This document shows, piece by piece, positions 1 through 10,522 of a stretch of 64,000 nucleotides of DNA. This stretch comes from Halocaridina rubra (taxonomy: Eukaryota > Arthropoda > Malacostraca > Decapoda > Atyidae): assembly GCA_037179515.1 (NCBI GenBank), contig JAXCGZ010001926.1:93501-157500 (forward strand). The letters are read 5' to 3'. The notes below the pieces were generated by a model that was not told the origin of the DNA, searched no databases, and worked only from the letters and a program-made list of their open reading frames with translations. The position numbers were made by a program, and so were the translations under genes. Positions within the stretch are counted from its first letter, which is position 1; every line of letters begins with the position of its first letter.

Positions 1-31
1 CTACAATACAGTACATTATTGCTTACCATTA
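1..31 (-). mobile_element. Tigger/pogo copy T1, left remnant
   Basis: This short piece matches the left part of the second Tigger copy near 50345-50380 (shared text around 'tacagt...attgcttac'). It resumes on the far side of the solo LTR at 1784 with the shared 'gtgtggttggcttgc'. It is therefore the outer flank of T1, cut off by the window edge and separated from the rest of T1 by the LTR insertion. Confidence 0.55.
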
Positions 32-1783
32 TGAGTGTGTTTCACTCCAAGTCACCAGAGGTCTTTTGTAAATGACTTATTAGTTATTTTAGTTTCTATT
101 TCAATATATGTAAATATATCTTGTTTAATATTCTTGTACTTGTAGAAAGCATGATCCCAATATAAAAATCTCCCTCCTATTTCTCTATTTTCATGTACGA
201 TACCGTAATCCAATCGAGTCTGTTAGATACAATGCTTACGCAATTTTTTTTATAAAATTGCTCTCGCTGATAAATTTTGCTATATTATAAAAATTCCTCT
301 TGATGATAACTTTGTTATAAATTTGACCCTGTCTAGATATATTTCACTAGCTTCTTTACTATCTGAATACTTAAAATTCTTTCTCCTGCAACGCAAAGAA
401 CGCTCTGGAGACTTCCACGAGTGACCTTTTTTGCTCATAAATATCTCGTTTCTTTTGTTTGCTTCCGCTTGTTGCACCTAAAATACTGTCTCTCCCTTGC
501 ATCTCTGCAATAATTGCCTGCCAGGGACCACCACTACAGTAGGCCCTCGAATTTTATATAAACAAGATACTGCTCTGAATATACACCCTACAGGCTGGCC
601 GAATGATTACGTCACGAAGATCACTCAATTGGCGGCCAAATATTACAGAAGCAAGATTTTGCCTCAGCAGTCGCGCTTACTCCAAACTTCTTTCGTGGGA
701 GCAGTCTTCACAGGAATTCATCTGGCACAAAGAAGGTAAAAGAGAGTTGAAGTTAAAGCTCGTTGGTCAAGCAAATTGGGAATTCGAGAAACTGGTTATA
801 TCCATTACTGGTCAAATCCTAAGAAATTTTTCTCAGTTCCATTCCCATACAAAATGCCCTTTTGTAGATTACCTAACTGGAATCTTATTTGTCAAATTTA
901 ATTCCTTGACCTGGAAATTAACGCCGATATACACTGATAAGAATTATCTTATATTGCGGATGCCCAAGTAAAATTTTGCCCTCAGAAGATTGCTCATTAC
1001 CACGTAAAAATCTACCCCTTCTAACGAATTCTAATTCAGTTCACTCCTTTCTATCACTGTAATTTAAGCATTTTACATCAATGCTCGTAAGTAAAGTGCT
1101 TTACACTATAAATTGCAAATAATTTATAAATAGTTTTGCCCTGTTGGCATTCCAAACGTTTCTTGTTAACCACAATTTAATGAATACATACTATATTTAT
1201 CTAGCTGATTCTTCATTTATTGGGAATAAAGTGTTTTATGCTAATGCCTGCAAATAATTAATTTTGTACGCTTTTATGTAGTGTAAATATTTCTGGTTAG
1301 CTGCAACTAACCCATATATTTTCATCCAGTTAAATAATATTAGAAACTCATTACTTGTGTGCAAGTGCCTTCAGTTTTCCCATTATTAACAGTGTGTCAT
1401 TCCTGTTTCTGCAATTGCAGTGTCCTCTATTCTACTCTGCCTGTGTGACAGAGGTGATCGTCAAGTTGAAGCCAAAGTCTTGGCATCCGTCTGTGGTGCT
1501 GGGAATCGAAGTGGTGCTCACCACCACTAAGGATCGAGGCTGCATTCCATTCATTTAAATTTTTTAAATTCATTCCAGTTTTCCAAAATTACTTAAATTT
1601 TTTTTAGTGTCATTGAATTTCCAAACTTAATAAAAAGTTGAATATTGAGTTTCATTTAACCTAGCAGTGGAAATCAGAGGGTGTGCAAGTAAAGATTAGC
1701 CTTGGATGTTTGTGAGCTCTTAACCGAGTTCAGTACCTTGAGTCCCCTTAGTAAAACAATAACTTACCAACAACGTCCCCACA
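32..1783 (+). mobile_element. solo LTR (LTR-1) of the gypsy-like family
   Basis: About 1.75 kb that matches, in reverse orientation, both LTRs of the retrotransposon at 3445-12691, and in the same orientation the interrupted LTR at 51571-63027. It begins TGAGTGTG and ends CCCCACA. Candidate 5 bp target duplications are CATTA (27-31) and CTTTA (1784-1788), one mismatch. No internal retrotransposon sequence is attached, so it is a solo LTR inserted in Tigger copy T1. Small reading frames inside it recur in the other LTR copies but match no protein I recognise; I treat them as non-coding. Confidence 0.75.
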
Positions 1784-3444
1784 CTTTATTCGTGTGGTTG
1801 GCTTGCATACTGGAAGGGGCGCTGATAGTGAGGGAGAGACAGACTTATTGGGAGGTGAAAGCTGGAGAGGCAGGTGTTAAGGAGACTGGGGCAGGGAAGT
1901 CTGGAGAGGCAAAAGAACATACAGCAGATGATGGTGATACTGACTGAGGCAGGTGAGTCTATAGAGGTAGAGAAACAGGATCTCTTGGTGGGGCTCTACC
2001 TTCACGAATAATTGGTAGAGGCGAGTTTGAAAGGATTCCCTCTTCAGCATCTCATATATTTCCTTGTAACACCACAGGGCATCATTGATCCCTCTCTGGA
2101 CCTTAGTGTACTGGCAAAGATGGGGTCCTGAGTCTCGAGCTTTGCCAACAATTCCTCAGCCAGGGCAAAAAATTCCCTGGTTGTAAATTCTTGGGTTCTG
2201 AGCTTGCCTCGTCAATCATCTGCTTCTCCAGTCGAATGAGGTCCTCAGTAGATAACTCCTCACCATAAGGTTTCAGGATTTACATCATCAACCTCCACCT
2301 CCAACTCAAGCTCCTTAATCATGACAAATATGTTCTTGGTTACAGCCTCAACTGTCTCCTCAATGCCTCATAAGTCATTCACATATTAGGGGCATGCTTC
2401 TTTCCATACCCCATTCAAGTTCATTTGCATCACTTCCTCACAAGCATCAGCAATATTCTTCACAGCATGAATATTTTAAGACTTCCAGAAGTCTCTGAGA
2501 GTCAATTTCTTGTCCTCCTCAGTTGCCCTGAGAGCCGTAGCGATTGTTCTTTAAAGGTAGTAGGCCTTGAAAGAGGCAATGGCCACCTGATGCATTGGCT
2601 GTAATAGGGAAGTCGTATTAGGTGGAAGGTAAACCACCTTTACATTAGGATGAAAGTCATCCAAATAGGCAGGGTGACCAGGGGCACTGTTCAGGATTAG
2701 CAACACCTTAAAGGGCAGACCCTTGGCAGCACAGTACCTGTCCGCTTCAAAATGGTTGCTGAACCAGACCTCAAATATTTGAAGGGTTATTCAAGCCTTC
2801 TAGTTTGACTTCCAGATGACTGGTAGTTAACCCTTCCAGATAACTGGTAGTTGACCCTTCCAAACGCCCTTGAGTCCCCTTGTGTTTTCTGCCAAATAAA
2901 CCAACAAGGGCTTCAGGTTACAGTCTCCAGCAGCATTAGCCCCCAAAAGCAAAGCCAGTCTCTCCTTGCTGACTATATGGAGTGTACTGTCTTCTCCTTG
3001 GCAATGTATGTACGACTAGCAGATTCACTTTGCGCTCTCTATGTTATGAAAAATAGCATGAGCCTTAAAATGATTAAACAAGCCCCTACTAGCCACAAAC
3101 TCTTCGCCTGCAATCCATTCCCCCTTTTCTCTTTTCAAGGCTTCGGACAATAATTTAACCTTTTCCTGTTTAACATGAGGCTTACTGGGTATGCTGTTGA
3201 TTTTGGCTTTCAAATAAAAGCACTAGAAATCTCTCCATCTCGACCAAAAGGCAACAACGCTACCTTGTGATCACAGTGAACATCATAGAAGTCAAACCGT
3301 TCACGTGGTCACAGATGCAATCTTTGTCTTTGATGATCGTGACCACAGTTGTATGGGCTAATCCAATATTGCGGACAATGTTCATAGAAGTTTCTCCCTT
3401 CTCAGCATCGTTTACTATTTCAATTTTCATTTCCATGGAGACAG
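1784..3444 (-). pseudogene. Tigger/pogo (Tc1-mariner superfamily) transposase, T1, broken
   Basis: Read on minus, the 3444 end encodes a CENP-B/pogo-type helix-turn-helix segment (MEMKIEIV..., then GLAHTTVVTIIKDKD). Next come EKVKLLSEALKREKGEW and EEFVASRGLFNHFKAHA (3025-3213), typical of Tigger/jerky-type transposases. Remnants of the DDE domain and the acidic C-terminus follow toward about 2000. Many stops and frameshifts make it non-functional. In the family this protein binds element ends and performs TA-targeted cut-and-paste. The first codons are missing because the retrotransposon at 3445 interrupts the gene; T2 keeps that start (MPPKYIGD at 63641). The order matches T2 throughout. Confidence 0.8.
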
Positions 3445-5389
3445 TGTGGAGTGGGAAGGTTGTTAGGTTTCTGTTTTACTAAGGGGACTCAAAGTACTGA
3501 ACTCGGCTAAGAGCTCACAAACAGACAGGTCAGATATTACTGTACATGAACACCCGACCTGGGCTACCACTACTCTGTTAAATGAAACTCAGTATTCAAC
3601 TTTTTTTAAATTTTGGATATGCAATGAGACAAAAAAAATTTAATTAATTTTTGGAGCTGGAACAAATTTTAAATTTAAATTTATGGAATGCTGCCTCGAA
3701 TCCCGGAGGTGGTGAGCACCATTTCGATTCCCAGCACCACAGATGGATGCCAAGACTTTGGCCTCAACTCGACGATCACCTCTATCACACAGGCAGAGTA
3801 GAATAGAGGACACTGAAATTGCAGAAACAGAAACAACACACCTTTAATAATGGGAAAACTAAAACACGAGCACACAAAAATTGAGTTTCCAATATTATTC
3901 AACAGGATAAAAATATATTGTTTAGTCAAAGCTAACCAGAAATATTTATGCTATAGTAAGAGCATACAAAACCATTAATTATTTGACGCCATTAGAGGAA
4001 AACAATTTATTCACAATAAATGAAGAATAAGCAAGACAAAGTCTGTATGTATTCCTTGAATTGTGGGCAACCACAAAAGTTGCAATGCTTATTATTTGCA
4101 ATTTATATGGTAAAAAACACTATTTATGATAAAGGAAGAATCTACGAGATAAATACAGTACTCATTCACCTTTGGTTATCAAGACCTATTTGCAATGAAA
4201 AAGGGGCAAAACCACCTTCTGAAGTACAGTATTTGCAACTTATAACTCAAAACACATTATCCCCAATATATGAAGAATCAGCAAGATAAATGCAGTATGT
4301 ATTCATTAAATTATGGTTAACAGGAAACATTTGCAAAGCCAACAGGGTAACATTACTTTTTAATTATTTGCGGTTTATAGCATAAAACACTTTAGTTAAA
4401 TGATTAATTACTTGCAATTTATATAGTGTGTTTTGAAATTAAACACTTTATTTACGATGACAGAAATGGGGTGAAATGAAATTAAAATTTGTTAGGAAAA
4501 AGGGATTGAGTTTTACGTGGTATCAATCAATATTCTGAGGATGAGTTTTCGTTTGGCACATTCAATAAAAGAAATTTCTGATCAATGTATATAGGCAGTA
4601 ATTTCCAGGTTAAGGAATTCAGTTCGGAAAATGAGATTTCAGTTAGGTAATCTACAAAAGTCCGTTTTGTATGGGAAAGTTATCTGATAAAATTTTCGTA
4701 GGATTTGGCCAGAAACAAATTTAACCAGTTTCTCGAATTCCCAATTTGCTTGACCAACGAGCTTTACCATACACTATCCCTCACCTTGTTTGCGCCAGAT
4801 GAATTCCTGTGAAGAAGCCACGTAAATAAGGTTTGAAATAAGCTTGACTGCTGAGGCGAGATCTTGCCTCTGGGATGTTTGGCCGCCAAATGAGAACGAT
4901 TCAATGTCCCTCTTCTCGAGGGCTACTGTAGTGGTGGTCCCTGGCAGGCAATTATGGAAGAGATGCAAGGGAGAGACAGTATTTTAGGTGCAACAAGTGG
5001 AAGCAAACAAAATTATCAGCAAGAACAATTTTTATAATATACAAACTTTATTAGCAAGAGCTATTTCATCATAAGAAAATTGTAAAAAAAATGTATCTAA
5101 TAGACTCACTAGGATTATGGCCTCGTTCTTAAAGAAGAGGAATGATCAGAAAACAGAAATAGGGAGACTATTATATTGGGATCATGCTTTCTACACTTAC
5201 AAGAATATTATATAAGATATATTTAAACTTAGCTATAAGCTGAAATATAAATTGCAAATAATCATAATCTGCAAAAGGCAAGGAGAGAGAATTATTTTCG
5301 TAAAAAAAAAAAGTTAATAATTGCTAAATTGAATAATAAGGCAGCTACTAGAGCCTCTGATGACTTTAAGCGAAACACTCTGGCACACA
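3445..5389 (-). repeat. 3' LTR of retrotransposon B
   Basis: On plus it starts TGTGGAGTGG and ends GGCACACA, so the minus strand runs TGTGTGCC to CTCCACA with TG...CA ends. It matches 10523-12691 in the same orientation along nearly its whole length, with indels. A short purine run (agaaagga, minus, 5392-5399) next to the LTR is a possible polypurine tract. Confidence 0.75.
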
Positions 5390-6089
5390 GGTCCTTTCTA
5401 GGGAATCCTGAATTAGCACATTTCTACTACAGAAGGCAAAAAAGGAACAGAGGAAGTTATGGTGACTTCAGTGTTGTTATAAGGGATAAGAGATCCTTCT
5501 AATGGAAAAGAACAAATGAACAATAAAAAATGGGATCCACCACTGGAACATATCATACTAGTAGTATAGTGAACAATTCTTATAAAAAACAGTATTAAAT
5601 GACATGCAAAACATAAAAGGAATGAGATCGAATTCAAATTTCAAGAAAATTAAAATCACACTTCAATATCAGAGAATATCCATATTTAAATTTAAGAATT
5701 CTTCACATTAAAATAAAAAAAATACAATATACGTAAAAGGAAAATTTGAACCAAGTCGTCATTAACAGTGGCGACTGGATTTAAAACAGCTTCAGCCATT
5801 CAACACTAAACTAAAAGTTTCTGCCATGTCCTGGCTTTCAGATTCCCACAGAGGGAAATATAAAACGACAAGCAAAGAAATATTCTTCATCTTTGTCTTC
5901 CATTAGGAATCACGTTATTACACATGGATACGTTCCACAAGAATGCATAAACACACTATACTAAATAAAACTGAGTAAAACCCATTTTACACGTACAAAG
6001 TGAATACGTTTGTAAGCTAAAATAAATAAGTACAGTATTAAAGACATGAAAGATAAACAAAAATAAACAACACATTAGAGAAGTAATCT
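5390..6089 (-). other. retrotransposon B, 3' internal region without recognisable coding
   Basis: AT-rich sequence between the RNase H remnant and the 3' LTR. The longest frame (5413-5637, minus) matches nothing I recognise. I see no conserved motif. Confidence 0.4.
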
Positions 6090-6600
6090 TTACAGACTAG
6101 TCAAACTGAAGCTAACAGTACCAGCTTCCTCATCTGAGGGTAACGACTGTCGACTTAGTAGATCAGCGAGGTCATTGTCCTTTCCATCAACATGTTGGGC
6201 AGTGAATTTGAAAAGATCAGGTAAAGTGCCCACCTTTTCAGGCAAAGATTCAGCTTGCCTGCTGTCTATGCATATAGGAGAGGGCAGTGGTCGGTTCTCA
6301 GTGTAAAATGGCAGCCATACAGATGGACTTAAAATTTCTTTATGGCCCAATATGCGGCTAGAGCTTCCTTCTACACGGTGGAGTAATTCCGCTCTGCAGG
6401 GCGAAGCCTGCGGCTTGCATATCGCACTGGAGCTACTTTTGCCGAGTTGTCTGATCGGGCTTGCAAGAGCACAGCACCCAGGCCTTCGTCTGAGGCGTCA
6501 GTCTGCAAGATAATGGGAAAATAAGGGTTTACCGGTTGTAATACTGGCTTACCTGCCAATACTTCTCGGAGCTTGAAAAATGCTCTCTCTGCTTTGTCTG
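6090..6600 (-). pseudogene. RNase H domain of retrotransposon B pol, broken
   Basis: Two minus frames separated by a disruption near 6360 belong to one domain. The first (6371-6559) carries LQTDASDEGLGAVLLQ and YASRRLRPAERNYSTV, the gypsy-type RNase H core with its first catalytic Asp. The second (6090-6350) ends in FKFTAQHVDGKDNDLADLLSR, the usual end of a gypsy RNase H. The domain degrades the RNA strand during reverse transcription. It follows the RT directly, with the connection region between them readable but interrupted (6600-6900). Confidence 0.85.
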
Positions 6601-7565
6601 TTCATTGGACAGGGGAACTTTTACCTTGCTTTAAGGAGGTCATTTATTGCAAAGGGGCAGCGATAGTATTAAAGTGTGGAATGAACCGTTGGCAGCAGCC
6701 AAAACTACCCAGGAATGATTTCAGTTGAGTGACAGTAGCAGGTTTCTCCATTTCCTTAATAGCTTACACCTTGTCCTGTAAAGGGGACATAACACCTTCT
6801 CCGACCAAGTGGCTAAGATACTGCAATAGTGTGAAACCAATCTCGCATTTGGAAGGCTTTAAATGAAGTCTATGCTGGTTCAGATGAGCAAAAACTCTGT
6901 GAAAAGTCTCGAGGTGCGATGACCAATCCTCAGAATGCACCAGGATGTCGTCTATAAAGCATGAAACATTGTCGAGGTCCTACAATACTGTCCTCATGAG
7001 TCGGCTGAAGCAGCCAGGGGCATTCACCATACCAAAAGGCATGACCCTGAAATGGTATAGACCGTATCGTATGGAAAAGGCTATTAGAGGCTTGGTAGTC
7101 TCGCACAGTGGGACTTGCCAAAATCCCCTGGCCAGATCCAATTTGGACAGGTAGCGGGCTCGGGAGAGCAACGAGAAAATATGCTCGCCGTCGGCAATGG
7201 GCTTTCCATCAAAGATGGTACGGGAGTTAAGCTTACGACAGTCAAGGCAGAACCTGTGACTGCCATCTCGCTTACGCACTGCCAGTAACGGTGAACACCA
7301 GGGCGAAATGCTCTTTTCAACTATTCCGAGGCGGATCCAAGTGTCAAGATCTTCCTTCAGCTGTACGGACAGCTGGTGGGGAAGGCCATAGGAATGCCAA
7401 AATGGTTCTGGGTCGGTCAATCTGACATGATACTCAAGGGAAGCGGTAGTGCCTGGGAGGTCGTTGAAGACGTTCTTGTAGTCCTCTAATAGTTTGTTCA
7501 GCTGTTTCCATTGACTCAGTTGCAGTCTAGAGTTAATAATGCAATTACTTACACGTTCCATTCTG
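6601..7565 (-). pseudogene. reverse transcriptase of retrotransposon B, broken
   Basis: An open frame of 193 codons (6980-7561, minus) contains VRKRDGSHRFCLDCRKLN (about residues 95-112), the motif A segment YLSKLDLARGFWQV (Asp142) and FRVMPFGMVNAPGCFSRLM (171-189). The frame breaks near 6980, after which the catalytic FIDDILVHSEDW segment lies at about 6910-6955 in another frame, followed by the thumb and connection up to RNase H. These are Ty3/gypsy signatures. Integrase sits immediately upstream with only a linker between (about 7566-7840), unlike standard gypsy elements. At least one frameshift and several stops make it inactive. Confidence 0.9.
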
Positions 7566-7589
7566 TGTGTGTGGGAATGGCAGGATCCT

Positions 7590-9060
7590 TACCATCATCA
7601 AAAGTTAAGCTTATGTCTTCCATGGCGAGGGCAGTGGCTGTGGCCAGAGGGGCTTCTTCCGAAAAACTTCACTCCCGTAAAGTCTGTCTCCAACGCAAAG
7701 GAGGAGTCTTCCAATATAGGAGGTAAGGGGTGGCTATAATGAAGCACCTGTGTTGCTGCAGCCTCAGAGGTACTGTTGATGCTGAGGACACCTATAGGGA
7801 TTGCTGAGAACACCAACGCAGGATTCCTGTGGGCCTCCGGGTCCTCACGATACAGCTTCAGCTGGTTAATGTGGTATTTCCAGTTATTGCCATCAACATT
7901 TAACACGTAATTGTCAGGGGTCTCCCGGTGTACCACAGTGTGCGGTTCTTTCCAATGTTGCATTAGCTTGCGAGTATCTGTTGGAAGAAGTAACAGAGCT
8001 CGATCTCAGGGTGTCAGGGCACGACGCCGGCACACTTGTAAAAGAGAGGCTTGGCAGTCTGCTGGTGACCCTTAATGGCTAATTGTGCAGTTTTCCAGGC
8101 CTTTTTGAGATGGGACGAAAACTTAAAAATATACTCATGGATGTCCCTCTCGTCATCCTCGACGGTAGGCAAATCCCAAATTCTGCCAAGACTTCCACTG
8201 GGCATCTGACCTAATGACCGTAAATCAGCTCGAAAGGTGAGTATCCAGTAGTGTTGTGGGGCATGTCTCTAAAGGAGAAAAGTGCAGCGGGGACGTACTT
8301 GTCCCACTGCCTAGGTATATCTATCACTAGCTTGAGCAAACATCACCTCAATGTCCCATTATTGCGTTCATATGCTCCATTTGATTGAGCATGACAGTCA
8401 CTCGTATGAATGTGCTTCTTTTCTAAGAGGTTACTGAAAGCCTCAAACTGCCTACTTGTAAACTGATTTCCATTGTCAGAAGTGACCTGCTCAGGGAAGC
8501 CGACCCTGGAGCAGATTTCAAACAGGGTCTGAGCGACTGTTTCGGTCGTGATAGAAGATAGTGGCACTGCATATGGGTACCTTGTTGCCAGGTCGACGTA
8601 TACCAGGAGGAACTGTTTCCCTGTGGACGAAGCTGGATTGATAGGACATAATATGTCAATAGCAACCTTGGAAAATGGCTTTGTTGAGAGCTTAGTTATG
8701 CCCATGGGGACTTCCGGTACCGGTGCCGTAGAGGTGGATTGACAGACAGGGCAGGAGCCCATGTATCTGTCTACCTCGGCGTACATGTTTGGCCATGCAA
8801 AAGCCATCTGAAGGACGTGCCGAATTTTTGCTTTGCCTCTGTGTCCACTCAGAAGTAAATAGTGTGCCACATACATAGTCTGGCGGTGCAACAAAGCGGG
8901 CACCACCAACTGTTTAAAGGTGTGGCTATCTTTAGTCACATGCCTACGAAGGACTCCATCTTCAATGGCGTAAGTGATCTGGCCTCCTCCTCTCACTGTG
9001 AAGTTTCTTCCCTCGGTGGCCTGTTGCATCCAGCGTTTGAGGCTGGGGCAGTCCTGTGCC
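7590..9060 (-). pseudogene. integrase of retrotransposon B, upstream of RT, broken
   Basis: The main frame (8343-9029, minus, 228 codons) has an HHCC zinc finger (His56, His63, Cys93, Cys96; text HYLLLSGH ... CPVC). The DDE catalytic core follows: VAIDILCP (Asp125), QVTSDNGNQFTS (Asp185) and AYERNNGTL (Glu221). It continues in 8014-8205 and then in 7598-7963, which holds a GPY/F-like C-terminal module (MQHWKEPHTVV, then WKYHINQLKLY). Integrase inserts the cDNA copy into the host genome. Frame breaks near 8343 and 8000 inactivate it. All three catalytic residues survive in the longest frame. Confidence 0.9.
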
Positions 9061-10500
9061 TTTGCTAGCTATTGCAAGACTTTCAACAGAGCGGATGTAA
9101 GTTTTGAGCGGTTGCTTGCCGTCGTCCTCGTATTTCTACATAGGGGGGGGGCCTCTCACGAGGCTGGTGCCCATTTCTGGGTGAAGGACCACAGTCTGGA
9201 GTTCTCGCTCGAAACCGAGCAAGTGGAAGCTCATGTTCACATTGTGCTTGTGCCTGCGCCTGGTCAGAATCACGTTGTGCTTGGTCACTTGCTTTCTTCT
9301 CCGCTCAGCTTGGCGTTTGGCCATCTTGTTATGAACCCACTCAAGGACTTTGGTCTTGGGGAATGGCCATGTTTCTCACCCATAGCAATCGTCATGTTCA
9401 GGTAACGCACCTCATCAAATGTTTTGATGGTTTCCTGTGACTGGCCGGTTTACAAGTTAGTTTCCTGTGACTGCCCAGTTGCCATGGTGGTTTCCTAAAC
9501 AGTCAATAATGAAGTACCAAAACAAACAACCACAAAAAACAAATCTACAATAGTAAAAAAAAAAATGAAAGAACCACACAACACCAAGGAGAGAAAAAAA
9601 AAATTCAACACCACAGTTCAAACAAACGTAACGGTGATCCCAATACCTCACCATAAACGTGACTCAAAAGACAAGTGTAACAGCACCAAATTGTTGCAAA
9701 ACAGTACATGAAACACTGGGAATACATGATGGCAGTTGTGCCTGCTTAACAGCAATATGCAGCAGTACCAGCGGTTATGGTGCAAATGAAAGGAATGAGC
9801 AACAACGAATATTACTGACAAGCACCCAGAGCCAGAGAATACAAACAAGTAAAGTATAGCGGTCGTGCCTGCATATGAGCACGTATATGGCAGTACCCAC
9901 AAATAAAATGTCGTAATTAACTTCTGGAGTGTTGCCAAAAGGGCACAGATCCTATGCAAAATACACCAACGATAAGCTAATGGCTTACAAGGCAGTCAAA
10001 TTACACACGTGTCTACTAATAATGAGAAAATTTATTTTTGAGTGACAGCTCAGACACATGAAGGGCTTAGCTTAGGCTCAAGAAACGACACCCAAGTTTT
10101 TCTTCCCAATCTATGAGCAGTCAATGCTTGAATATAAAACTTAATTATAAGCAAAATACTTAATATGCTTACTCCCAGTCCCTAAAAACTCAATCTTATC
10201 ACACAAATAAATTAAATCTTAAATAACACGTGTTGTTGGCATGCAAAATTTCTTAATTCTGTTACCACATAATCTCATGCAGATTTCTTGAAATTTTGTT
10301 TACCACATGGTAAGCAAGAAAATATTAGTTTCCGTAATTAATTTTGAAAATAAAAAGTTTCTGAACCGCAACGTCTCTAGCATTAAAACTTTCTTACGCA
10401 GCCTAAGATTCATTCATTTCAATAATTCGGGCCAATGGTAATCAGGTTTCATGTGCAATGTTAAAAATAAAAATAAAAATAAATTTATCAAAATCAGCCT
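9061..10500 (-). other. retrotransposon B, leader to integrase; gag not recognised
   Basis: This 1.4 kb should hold gag and protease, but I find no Cys-His knuckle, no capsid-like frame and no DTG/DSG protease motif. A basic stretch (about 9136-9324, minus, MAKRQAERRRKQ) may be a remnant. The element is probably deleted here, or its gag is too diverged to see by eye. Confidence 0.35.
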
Positions 10501-10516
10501 GTCTGTTCGGGTGCCA
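10501..10516 (-). other. primer binding site of retrotransposon B
   Basis: The minus strand reads TGGCACCCGAACAGAC, six bases inside the end of the 5' LTR. It differs from the common tRNA-Lys primer site (TGGCGCCCGAACAG...) at one base in the first fourteen. Its place just inside the LTR fits a minus-strand primer site and fixes the orientation of the element. Confidence 0.7.
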
Positions 10517-10522
10517 AATTTT

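Noticed and set aside
497..971. Small proteins in the 5' part of the LTRs (also near 4774, 11862 and 52080)
   Set aside because: The frames differ between LTR copies and resemble no family; they recur only because the LTR recurs.
1355..1558. Conserved small frame also seen at 3681-3929, 10685-10954 and 62582-62791
   Set aside because: It lies in the same part of every LTR copy and is broken differently in each; more likely LTR sequence than a gene.
32..5389. Tigger element with 1.8 kb terminal inverted repeats
   Set aside because: First reading of the inverted match between 32-1783 and 3445-5389. A third copy at 10523-12691 flanking pol, the primer site and TG...CA ends show these are LTRs of one family in opposite orientation.
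6090..9060. Copia retrotransposon
   Set aside because: The integrase-RT order fits copia, but the RT (LDLARGFWQV, MPFGMVNAPGCF), RNase H and GPY/F-like end are of gypsy type.
9136..9324. Gag of retrotransposon B
   Set aside because: Basic frame near the expected place, but no zinc knuckle or capsid signature; left as unassigned.
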